A DNA stretch of 5,760 nt, from contig PNNU01000241.1 of assembly GCA_013824385.1 (NCBI GenBank), positions 1-5,760 of the forward strand, written 5' to 3'. A program made the translations under genes and the position numbers. Shown here piece by piece: positions 1-5,760 of the stretch. Source of the stretch: Anaerolinea sp. GTDB lineage: Bacteria > Chloroflexota > Anaerolineae > Anaerolineales > Anaerolineaceae. A model generated the notes under the pieces. The model saw only the letters and a program-made list of their open reading frames with translations, was not told where the DNA came from and made no database searches. Positions within the stretch are counted from its first letter, which is position 1. Every line of letters starts with the position of its first letter.

Positions 1-567
1 TTGGATTTTATTGTAGGCGCCTGGTTATACAATCGGTACCCAGAAATGCCTGAAGGCGATCTCACACGCATGCGCTCCGCACTGGTGCACACTGCACAAC
101 TGGCTGATTTTGCCCGTATGATTGATTTAGGTAAAGCCATGCGCTTGGGACGAGGTGAATCGCAGGCGGGTGGTAACGACCGGTCAGGTTTGTTATGCGA
201 CACTTTCGAAGCCGTGATTGGCGCCATCTATCTTGAACAAGGAATTGATGGGGTGATGAAGTTTATTGAACCAATGCTGATTACTGCTTCAGAAGATATT
301 CTTGAAAACCATAAGGATGAAGATCCCAAAAGCAAACTTCAAGAATGGGCACAAGGAAAAGGCTACCAGGCTCCACAGTATTTAACCCGCAATGCATCAG
401 GGCCTGACCATTCAAAACTTTTTGAAGTCGATGTGATCATCAACGGTAAAGTAAACGGCGGTGGAGTAGGTTTTAGTAAACAAGCCGCCACGAAACAAGC
501 AGCGATTAACGCACTTGAAAGATTAGGGTTAACAGAACATATATCAAATAAATCGGAAAAGAATTAA
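1..567 (+). CDS. rnc: Ribonuclease III, C-terminal 188 residues (5' end outside window)
   Basis: Ribonuclease III is the Mg2+-dependent endonuclease that cuts double-stranded RNA, processing the rRNA precursor and structured mRNAs in the cytoplasm. Visible here are most of the catalytic domain and a whole double-stranded RNA-binding domain. EGD at residues 18-20 matches the E. coli Glu65 region, and CDTFEAVIGAIYL at 66-78 carries the equivalents of Asp114 and Glu117 (D67, E70). Residues 109-176, starting DPKSKLQEW and ending near AAINALERLG, are the dsRBD with its basic KQAATKQAA helix. Alignment from memory with E. coli RNase III puts the first TTG at Leu48, directly after the family signature ERLEFLGDAV. 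The TTG is therefore an internal leucine codon, not a start, and about 47 residues lie upstream. The implied full length near 235 fits the family. The stop overlaps the smc start. Identification is very secure. Confidence 0.96.
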   Translation: MDFIVGAWLYNRYPEMPEGDLTRMRSALVHTAQLADFARMIDLGKAMRLGRGESQAGGNDRSGLLCDTFEAVIGAIYLEQGIDGVMKFIEPMLITASEDILENHKDEDPKSKLQEWAQGKGYQAPQYLTRNASGPDHSKLFEVDVIINGKVNGGGVGFSKQAATKQAAINALERLGLTEHISNKSEKN

Positions 568-569
568 TG
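555..569 (+). promoter_or_regulatory. rnc stop / smc start overlap (TAATG) with weak Shine-Dalgarno
   Basis: The rnc stop TAA (565-567) shares its last A with the smc ATG (567-569). A modest purine-rich GGAAAAG at 555-561 lies inside the last rnc codons, with about 9 bases between the GGA and the ATG. This geometry suggests that ribosomes finishing rnc re-initiate on smc, that is, translational coupling. It also supports this ATG as the smc start, because the N-terminal SMC sequence begins immediately after it. The overlap is seen directly. The coupling is inferred. Confidence 0.6.
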
Positions 570-3500
570 AAGCCGCGACTAAAAGCTCTTGAACTGCACG
601 GTTATAAAACTTTTGCCAGTCGAGTCGTATTTGAATTCCCTGGCAACATTACTGCCATTGTCGGGCCAAACGGATCAGGAAAGTCGAACATTTCAGATTC
701 ATTACGTTGGGTGCTAGGCGAACAATCTTACACATTGCTGCGCGGAAAAAGAACCGAAGACATGATCTTTGCGGGTTCTGATCAACGTCCGCGCGCGGGC
801 ATGGCTTCAGCGACCGTCACCTTTGACAATGAAGACGGTTGGCTGCCTATTGATTATTCTGAGGTTTCAGTAGCCAGGCGAGCGACTCGAGACGGGGATA
901 ATGAATACCTGTTAAACAAGCAGCGGGTGCGTTTGAAGGATGTTTCAGAACTGTTGGCGCAATCTGGTTTGGCTGAACGTACTTATACCATCATCGGACA
1001 GGGTTTGGTCGATGCAGCACTTTCTTTGCGGCCAGAAGAACGCCGCAAATTCTTTGAAGAAGCCGCAGGTATTGGTCTTTTCCGTTCAAGACGGGAAGAA
1101 TCCATCACTCGTCTGGATTCCACACGGCGAAATCTTGAGCGGGTTCAAGATATTTTGTCTGAGCTCGAACCACGCTTACGCAGCCTTGAACGACAAGCCA
1201 AGCGGGCCGAAGAATATGATCATGTTCAAGCTGACCTGCAAGTACTGTTAAAAGATTGGTACGGTTATCACTGGCAGAACACCCAGAAAGATTTGGTGCG
1301 TTCTAAAGAGATCCTGCGCAACCATGAAGAAAAAGTAAAAAATGCCCGCCAGAAACGTATGGATATTGATGCCAATGTGCAAACTGCCCGTACACGGTTG
1401 ATGCAGTTGCGTGAAGAATTAAATCAATGGCACACTGAATCTGCTGGCATCCACTCTGGACGCGAAAAAATTAGCCGCGATCTGGCTGTCTTGGATGAGC
1501 GTTTTCGCTCGCTGCGTGATCAAGAAGTCAGTTTAAAAAATGATCTCAATAAAAATGAAGAGCAATCAGTAATTCAAAAAGAAAAACTGGAGTCGCTGAT
1601 CGAAGAAAAAACCCGACTTCAAGGTGATTTGCAAGAAGCACAAGAACAAATGAAAATTGCCCAATCTCAACTGGATACCCGGCAAAAAGAGCGTGAAAAA
1701 ATTGAGGATCAACTCAGACAGTCTCGAAGGCTTTTGTCAGAGGCTGAATCAAAACAGGTACAGGTGAAAGCTCATCAACGAGAGCTGACCAGCCGTATGG
1801 AGTCACAATCCAATACACAAACGACACTCACAACCAATATTAAGAATAGCGCATCCGCATTGGCTGAAGTTTCGAAACAAAAAGATGATGCTCAAAAGAA
1901 ACTGGAAGTTTCTCAACTGACCTATGAAGAATTGCAGGCTTCATCTGCCAAGCATATTGATGAACTGAACAAAAAGGAAGAAGAAGAGAAACTTTACTTC
2001 CAGGAACTCAACCGTCTTGAATCAGAACACTCCCGCTTAAAAGCTCAGCTGGATGTGTTGGATCAGGCCGAAAATGCTCTGACCGGTTTGGCAGAAGGGG
2101 CCAAGAATTTAATCCAGGCGGCCAAGGCAGGCAAATTGAAAGGCCAATATAAGGCCATCAGTTCTCTCCTCGAAGTTCCGGCTGAATTGGAAATTGCTAT
2201 TGGTTCCGTATTAGGCGACCAACTGGATGCCATTTTGCTGGATGCCACTACAGACCCTGAAGAGACTCTAAATTATCTCGATTTGGATACCAACGGGCGC
2301 GCCATCCTGATTCCCTCAGTTTTAACGCGTTCGATCGAAAAAATAAAAGAAATTAAAGACCAGGATGTTCTAGGTATCGCATCTGATCTGGTGGGAGGCA
2401 GTAAAGACCTCAAACCGATGCTTTCGATTCTGCTTGGACAGGTACTTGTGGTCAAAACTCGAGCGGCAGCTAAACGTTTGTTGGAATCCATCCCACATAA
2501 TGGACGTATTGTAACCCTCAGAGGCGAAGTATTTCTTGGTTCCGGTGTGATCGTTGCGGGTAAAGACAAACGAGCAAGCCTGGTTGGACGTCCGCGTCAA
2601 CGACGTGAACTGATGGACAGAATCGAAAATGTCGAAAGCAGCCTTGATGACCACGAGAGTAAATTCGGCAAGCTAAAGGAAGGTATTCAAAACCTTCGTG
2701 CTACACGGCAGAAAGAAGAACAATCACTTCGCACATCCCGGCAGGAGGTTGAAGCTGCAGAGCGTGCCCATCAGGCAGCGGCCAGAGCTTTTGACCAACA
2801 GAACCAGAAAAACGAGTGGCAGCAATCTCAATTGTTATTGATCAATGAGGAAATTCAGAAGACTACACGAGAACTCTCTGAAATTGAAACGCAGATCAGT
2901 GCCGGAACAGAAAAGATCAACGAACAAAACAATATTATTCGTGAAGTGAATGTACAGCTTAGAAGCGTATCGCTTGAAGAATTTCAGACACAGGTTGTGC
3001 ACTGGAATACCTCCGTGGCGGTTGTGTCACGAGGTGTGGCTGATGCCGAAAGACGACAGACGGAGTATTCACAAACCGTCAAGCAAAATCAATCCAGTGT
3101 GGAAAGCATCACTTTAAGATTGCAATCCATTGCCGATCAATTGAGTGAATCTGAAAAGCAGAAGGTTGTATTGCAGAAGCAGGAACTGGATCTTAACGAA
3201 GCCATAGCAAAATTGCAGGTTAAGATAGATCCCTCTGAAAAAGAATTGGCTGAAGTTGAGACGCATTATTCCAAGCTTCAGGATGATTACACGTTTGCGC
3301 AGCAAGCTGAAACGAACGCTGAACGTAACAGCACTCAGTCTCAACTCGAGGTCGCACGCATCATTGAAAGCCTGGATAACCTGAGACGCAAGATCGAAGA
3401 AGATTTCGGCCTGGTAAAGTTGGAGTACAACGAAGACGTAACCGGACCCACACCGCTGCCACTTGAAGGGATTAACCAACTCTCAAATCTGTCCGAGATT

Positions 3501-4169
3501 CCACCGGGATTGGAAGATTCCATTAATCGCCAAAGGGCATTAATGCGGCGCATGGGAGCCATCAACCCGGATGCCAAATTGGAATACAACGAAGTCAAGG
3601 AACGCTTTGATTACCTGACCAGTCAGATGGCAGACCTCAGAAAAGCGGATGAAGATTTGCGTCAAATCATCAGTGAACTTGATGAACTGATGCGCACTGA
3701 ATTTAGAAAGACTTTCAATGCTGTTGCCGCTGAATTCAAGGTGATGTTCACCCGCTTGTTTGGCGGAGGATCTGCGCGTTTGATTCTTACCGATGATGAG
3801 AATCCTACCGAAACCGGCATTGACATCGAAGCTAAGCTGCCTGGCCGCAGAGAGCAGGGTTTATCGTTACTATCCGGCGGTGAAAGATCACTTACAGCAG
3901 TGGCGTTGATCTTCTCCTTGCTTAAAGTGTCACCGACTCCGTTCTGCGTAATGGATGAGGTGGATGCAGCGCTTGATGAAGCCAACGTTGGACGCTTTAC
4001 TGAACTATTAAAAGAATTGAGTCAGGAGATTCAATTCATTCTCATTACACACAACAGAAATACCGTGCAAGTAGCTGATGTCATTTATGGGGTTACCATG
4101 GGGCGTGATTCAGCCAGTCAGGTGATCAGCCTGCGGCTGGATGAGATCAGCGAAGACATGGTCAAATAA
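567..4169 (+). CDS. smc: Chromosome segregation / condensation ATPase SMC (complete, 1200 aa)
   Basis: SMC is the ATPase of the bacterial condensin-like complex. With ScpA and ScpB it loads on DNA near the origin, extrudes loops and helps resolve sister chromosomes. All family parts are present in order. The N-terminal head has Walker A GPNGSGKS at 33-40, a conserved IGQG (Q145, Q-loop position), and LRPEERRKFFEEAAGI near 154-169. A charged coiled-coil arm follows at about 170-500. The globular hinge spans about 505-666 and includes NGRAILIP and GRIVTLRGEVF. The returning coiled coil runs about 675-990, then MGAINPDAKLEY begins at 996. The C-terminal head has LFGGG at 1064-1068, the ABC signature LSGGE at 1102-1106, Walker B ending CVMDE (D1130, E1131), a D-loop ALDEAN, and the H-loop histidine H1162 in LITHNR. 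Length is normal for bacterial SMC and no catalytic residue is missing. RecN and SbcC are excluded by the SMC-type hinge and head motifs. It is probably co-transcribed with rnc and is followed by a hairpin terminator. Confidence 0.97.
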   Translation: MKPRLKALELHGYKTFASRVVFEFPGNITAIVGPNGSGKSNISDSLRWVLGEQSYTLLRGKRTEDMIFAGSDQRPRAGMASATVTFDNEDGWLPIDYSEVSVARRATRDGDNEYLLNKQRVRLKDVSELLAQSGLAERTYTIIGQGLVDAALSLRPEERRKFFEEAAGIGLFRSRREESITRLDSTRRNLERVQDILSELEPRLRSLERQAKRAEEYDHVQADLQVLLKDWYGYHWQNTQKDLVRSKEILRNHEEKVKNARQKRMDIDANVQTARTRLMQLREELNQWHTESAGIHSGREKISRDLAVLDERFRSLRDQEVSLKNDLNKNEEQSVIQKEKLESLIEEKTRLQGDLQEAQEQMKIAQSQLDTRQKEREKIEDQLRQSRRLLSEAESKQVQVKAHQRELTSRMESQSNTQTTLTTNIKNSASALAEVSKQKDDAQKKLEVSQLTYEELQASSAKHIDELNKKEEEEKLYFQELNRLESEHSRLKAQLDVLDQAENALTGLAEGAKNLIQAAKAGKLKGQYKAISSLLEVPAELEIAIGSVLGDQLDAILLDATTDPEETLNYLDLDTNGRAILIPSVLTRSIEKIKEIKDQDVLGIASDLVGGSKDLKPMLSILLGQVLVVKTRAAAKRLLESIPHNGRIVTLRGEVFLGSGVIVAGKDKRASLVGRPRQRRELMDRIENVESSLDDHESKFGKLKEGIQNLRATRQKEEQSLRTSRQEVEAAERAHQAAARAFDQQNQKNEWQQSQLLLINEEIQKTTRELSEIETQISAGTEKINEQNNIIREVNVQLRSVSLEEFQTQVVHWNTSVAVVSRGVADAERRQTEYSQTVKQNQSSVESITLRLQSIADQLSESEKQKVVLQKQELDLNEAIAKLQVKIDPSEKELAEVETHYSKLQDDYTFAQQAETNAERNSTQSQLEVARIIESLDNLRRKIEEDFGLVKLEYNEDVTGPTPLPLEGINQLSNLSEIPPGLEDSINRQRALMRRMGAINPDAKLEYNEVKERFDYLTSQMADLRKADEDLRQIISELDELMRTEFRKTFNAVAAEFKVMFTRLFGGGSARLILTDDENPTETGIDIEAKLPGRREQGLSLLSGGERSLTAVALIFSLLKVSPTPFCVMDEVDAALDEANVGRFTELLKELSQEIQFILITHNRNTVQVADVIYGVTMGRDSASQVISLRLDEISEDMVK

Positions 4170-4174
4170 AACAA

Positions 4175-4207
4175 AAAAACTCCGGGTTCAAAAATCCCGG
4201 AGTTTTT
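4175..4207. terminator. Bidirectional intrinsic terminator between convergent smc and isomerase genes
   Basis: A perfect 12-bp inverted repeat pairs AAAAACTCCGGG (4175-4186) with CCCGGAGTTTTT (4196-4207) around a 9-base loop. The GC core is ACTCCGGG/CCCGGAGT. On the plus strand the hairpin starts 5 bases after the smc stop and ends in five Ts. On the minus strand it starts 20 bases after the isomerase stop, and the A run at 4173-4179 becomes a seven-U tail. It therefore fits Rho-independent termination in both directions, as expected where two transcription units converge across only 58 bases. Confidence 0.9.
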
Positions 4208-4227
4208 ATATTAGTAAGTGAAATCTA

Positions 4228-5577
4228 TTACTGTGCTGCAGTTCTAATTTCGGTGGGGATGGTAGGTTCACTTGGAACAACCGATGCCCAAATATCATTC
4301 TTGGTAATGGTTGCGGCAGTTTTGAGGTCATTGATGTAACTCTGATAGGCAGTGCTCTTGGCTGAAGATAACTCATCAGCACTAAGTTGTCTCTCTTCGT
4401 GACCCAAAACCTGGATGATATGATAACCAAAACTGGTCTGCACCGGTTGACTGATCTCACCAACCTTCATGGACCAAACTGCGGTATCGAATTCGGTAAC
4501 CATCTGGCCTTGATAGATCCATCCCAAATCACCGCCAATGGTATTGTTTGAAGTGTCGCTAGAAAGTTCAGCGGCCAGGGCTCCAAAACTTTCACCGGCA
4601 TTTAAACGAGTGAGGACACCTTGAGCATCCTCTTCTGTGGCAACAAGGATGTGCCGTGCCCAAACCATATCTTGTTCAGTGGCGATATCTTTGGTCACAT
4701 GCTCGTATAGTTTTTGACTATAGATTATGCTTCGAACATAGTTACGGAAATCTGCATTTCCAAATTTAGTTGTCGCATCAAGATTGGCAATCACTGTTGA
4801 ATAGAGATTGTCATATCCTTCTTTGGTATAAGGTGTTGCAGTGGGTGGGATCGGAGTAGCAGTTACTTCAACAGTTGGAGTGTTGGTCGGGATGACCTCA
4901 GTTGCAGTAGCAGTCGCGGTAGAAGCATCTGTCGGCACCAAAGTAAGATCAGGTGTGGCAATAATCGCTTCAGCAGTTGCTGTGGGAAGGTCAGTAGGCA
5001 CAACAACCGGGGTTGAAATCATAGCCAACTGGGCAGCAGACAATGTTGATGTTGGTCGATATTCTACGGTTGGAGTAACAGTCGGAGTGCCATTTACGAA
5101 GTAACCGAAGTTCTCTTGAATTTCTTTATCGATTTCAGCTTCGGAAACGGTAAAACCAAGTTCAATAGCTTTTTGTTCAATCAATTTTTCAGCGACCATA
5201 TTATCAAGTACGGTGCTGCCAAAACTGATGTAATTATCCAACTGGTTTTGAATTTGCAACATATATGATTGCAGGAATTGGGCAAAACCCGATGAGTAAT
5301 AATTCGTATACGTTTGAGTGAGAGTCTGGCGTTCATACCGGACTCGTTTCTGGAATTGTTCAACTGTGATTTTGTCGTTATTGACTTTGGCGACGGTTTT
5401 TCCAGCCAGCAGCACTGTTTTGGATAACGCACCATAAGCAATTAATAAAACAACAACAACCAGGATGGAAATGACGCTGATCAGAAGAATGTTGCGTTGT
5501 TTTTTTTCTTTCTCCTGACGGGCCATGTGCTTTTTGGTTACAATTTTCGGTTCCGATTCATTCTTTTCGTTAGCCAT
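4228..5577 (-). CDS. Membrane-anchored parvulin-type peptidyl-prolyl cis-trans isomerase (SurA/PrsA-like), complete, 449 aa
   Basis: Predicted extracytoplasmic foldase that catalyses cis-trans isomerisation of Xaa-Pro bonds and probably helps exported proteins fold. A charged cytoplasmic tail (1-29, Lys/Glu-rich) precedes one hydrophobic segment (about 30-50), with no lipobox and no cysteine anywhere, so it looks like a signal anchor rather than a PrsA-style lipoprotein. KVNNDKITVEQFQKRV (64-79) opens a SurA_N-like helical domain that runs to about 160 and resumes at about 251-300. The two parts are split by a Thr/Pro-rich stretch (162-250). The parvulin domain covers about 305-395: WARHILV with H309, SSDTSNNTIGGDLGW with D341 at the usual Cys/Asp position, QGQMVTEFD (M359, F363) and FGYHIIQV with H386. 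A C-terminal helix (about 398-421) resembles the one that completes the SurA/PrsA chaperone module. Start choice: GAGGA sits 5 bases before this ATG, while Met18 has no such site. It lies downstream of rpsR in the same direction and converges with smc. Substrates cannot be told from sequence. Confidence 0.92.
   Translation of the reverse strand: MANEKNESEPKIVTKKHMARQEKEKKQRNILLISVISILVVVVLLIAYGALSKTVLLAGKTVAKVNNDKITVEQFQKRVRYERQTLTQTYTNYYSSGFAQFLQSYMLQIQNQLDNYISFGSTVLDNMVAEKLIEQKAIELGFTVSEAEIDKEIQENFGYFVNGTPTVTPTVEYRPTSTLSAAQLAMISTPVVVPTDLPTATAEAIIATPDLTLVPTDASTATATATEVIPTNTPTVEVTATPIPPTATPYTKEGYDNLYSTVIANLDATTKFGNADFRNYVRSIIYSQKLYEHVTKDIATEQDMVWARHILVATEEDAQGVLTRLNAGESFGALAAELSSDTSNNTIGGDLGWIYQGQMVTEFDTAVWSMKVGEISQPVQTSFGYHIIQVLGHEERQLSADELSSAKSTAYQSYINDLKTAATITKNDIWASVVPSEPTIPTEIRTAAQ
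4828..5094 (-). repeat. Low-complexity Thr/Pro/Ala/Val-rich coding stretch inside the isomerase
   Basis: These bases encode residues 162-250 of the isomerase. The segment is rich in Thr, Pro, Ala and Val, with recurrent TPT, PTAT and TATAT units but no strict period. It has no Cys and few charged residues. It should be an extended, disordered linker on the outer side of the membrane, possibly O-glycosylated. Such stretches are common in secreted proteins of Anaerolineae-type Chloroflexota and are the main taxonomic hint here. The opposite strand shows an open frame rich in Val, Gly and Ala that is only the mirror of this composition. Confidence 0.8.
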
Positions 5578-5582
5578 AGTAA

Positions 5583-5587
5583 TCCTC
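5583..5587 (-). promoter_or_regulatory. Shine-Dalgarno GAGGA of the isomerase gene
   Basis: Read on the minus strand, GAGGA is followed by TTACT and then the ATG at 5577-5575, a 5-base spacing. It is the clearest ribosome-binding site in the window and decides the start of the isomerase in favour of Met1 over Met18. Confidence 0.75.
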
Positions 5588-5600
5588 GGTTAGTAGACAA

Positions 5601-5630
5601 AGGGCATAGAGAGAAGACCCTCCATGCCCT
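5601..5630 (-). terminator. Hairpin between rpsR and the isomerase gene: possible weak terminator or attenuator
   Basis: On the minus strand AGGGCATGGA (5630-5621) can pair with TCTATGCCCT (5610-5601) around a 10-base loop. All ten positions pair in RNA if one G-U wobble is counted. The plus-strand version has an A-C mismatch at that point, so the structure belongs to the minus-strand transcript. It begins 19 bases after the rpsR stop. The tail reads TTGTCT, so with the last T of the stem there are only three consecutive Ts, a weak U-tract. It could terminate part of the ribosomal transcript, mark an mRNA processing point, or protect the 3' end of the rpsR message. I see no convincing -35/-10 pair in the 72-base gap, which favours read-through to the isomerase. 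Confidence 0.5.
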
Positions 5631-5649
5631 ATTCTTGCTTGAATTTATT

Positions 5650-5760
5650 CTAGCGAATGGCGTCTGACCAGCGCTCACCTGTGAAGGGGAGGATGGCGAT
5701 ATGCCTGGCGCGTTTGATTGCAACAGCCAATGAGCGCTGATGTAAAGCGCAGGTGCCTGT
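5650..5760 (-). CDS. rpsR: Small-subunit ribosomal protein bS18, C-terminal 36 residues (5' end outside window)
   Basis: bS18 is a component of the 30S subunit platform, where it contacts bS6 and 16S rRNA. Reading inward from the right edge on the minus strand gives [20 protein letters not shown], then [16 protein letters not shown], then TAG at 5652-5650. The block TGT-x-A-x-x-Q-R followed by A-IKRAR and LPF/LPY is the highly conserved C-terminal half of bS18 (E. coli has [26 protein letters not shown]). The frame is open to the window edge, and the start codon with roughly half of the protein lies outside. The Cys-x-x-His in TCALH may belong to a zinc-binding form of bS18. The isomerase gene follows 72 bases downstream in the same direction. 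Confidence 0.93.
   Translation of the reverse strand, partial: TGTCALHQRSLAVAIKRARHIAILPFTGERWSDAIR

Noticed and set aside
1..3. TTG at the first base as the start codon of the RNase III gene
   Set aside because: The residues that follow continue the catalytic domain immediately after the family signature, so this TTG is an internal Leu codon and the gene is cut by the window edge.
940..1251. Plus-strand 103-codon frame in a second reading frame of smc
   Set aside because: It overlaps the conserved N-terminal head, where the SMC frame is unambiguous; there is no sign of a frameshift or dual coding.
1510..2060. Possible internal repeats in the smc coiled-coil region
   Set aside because: The repeated Lys/Glu/Gln-rich pattern is the normal heptad composition of SMC arms; there are no exact DNA repeats that stand out by eye.
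2063..2654. Overlapping minus-strand open frames within smc
   Set aside because: They lie opposite the strongly conserved SMC hinge and resemble no known protein; they are shadows of smc.
3114..3985. Minus-strand open frames opposite the C-terminal half of smc
   Set aside because: They overlap the coiled coil and the signature and Walker B region; Ser-rich and low-complexity translations are typical of antisense shadows.
4841..5104. Plus-strand open frame of 87 codons rich in Val, Gly and Ala
   Set aside because: It is the antisense of the Thr/Pro/Ala-coding stretch of the isomerase; its composition follows from that, and it has no recognisable family.
5578..5649. A dedicated sigma-70 promoter for the isomerase in the rpsR gap
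   Set aside because: A TAGAAT at the rpsR stop resembles a -10 box, but no reasonable -35 box occurs at 16-18 bases; read-through from rpsR is simpler.
5538..5723. Minus-strand 61-codon frame spanning the end of rpsR and the start of the isomerase
   Set aside because: It runs out of frame through the conserved bS18 tail and the intergenic hairpin and matches nothing recognisable.

Overview
The window is an ordinary housekeeping stretch of a bacterial chromosome. It holds two gene pairs that converge on a shared hairpin terminator. The plus strand carries the 3' part of the ribonuclease III gene (rnc) and then a complete smc gene for the chromosome-organising SMC ATPase. The minus strand, read from the right edge, carries the 3' end of rpsR (ribosomal protein bS18) and then a complete gene for a membrane-anchored parvulin-type peptidyl-prolyl isomerase.

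Organism: the best guess is a member of the Chloroflexota, probably Anaerolineae-like. This is inferred mainly from the long Thr/Pro/Ala/Val-rich stretch inside the isomerase, a style of extracytoplasmic linker common in that group. A C-terminal bS18 tail ending in GERWSDAIR and the general character of the SMC and RNase III proteins are compatible with it. No rRNA or other decisive marker is present, so the phylum call is moderate and anything finer is a guess. Base composition looks close to balanced and even throughout, with no sign of recent transfer.

Layout: 1-567 rnc (5' end outside the window); 567-4169 smc, whose ATG overlaps the rnc stop by one base (TAATG); 4170-4227 a 58-base intergenic region with a 12-bp hairpin flanked by A and T tracts, able to terminate both converging transcripts; 4228-5577 the isomerase on the minus strand; 5578-5649 a 72-base gap with a good Shine-Dalgarno and a 10-bp hairpin that is perfect only as minus-strand RNA; 5650-5760 the last 36 codons of rpsR on the minus strand.

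The rnc-smc pair is a widespread bacterial arrangement and is probably one operon. The rpsR-isomerase pair runs in one direction with a possible attenuating hairpin between. There is no gene-free stretch over 300 bases and no mobile element, CRISPR array, tRNA or rRNA. I found no convincing novel system. The most unusual item is the low-complexity segment of about 89 residues inserted in the middle of the isomerase's N-terminal chaperone-like domain.
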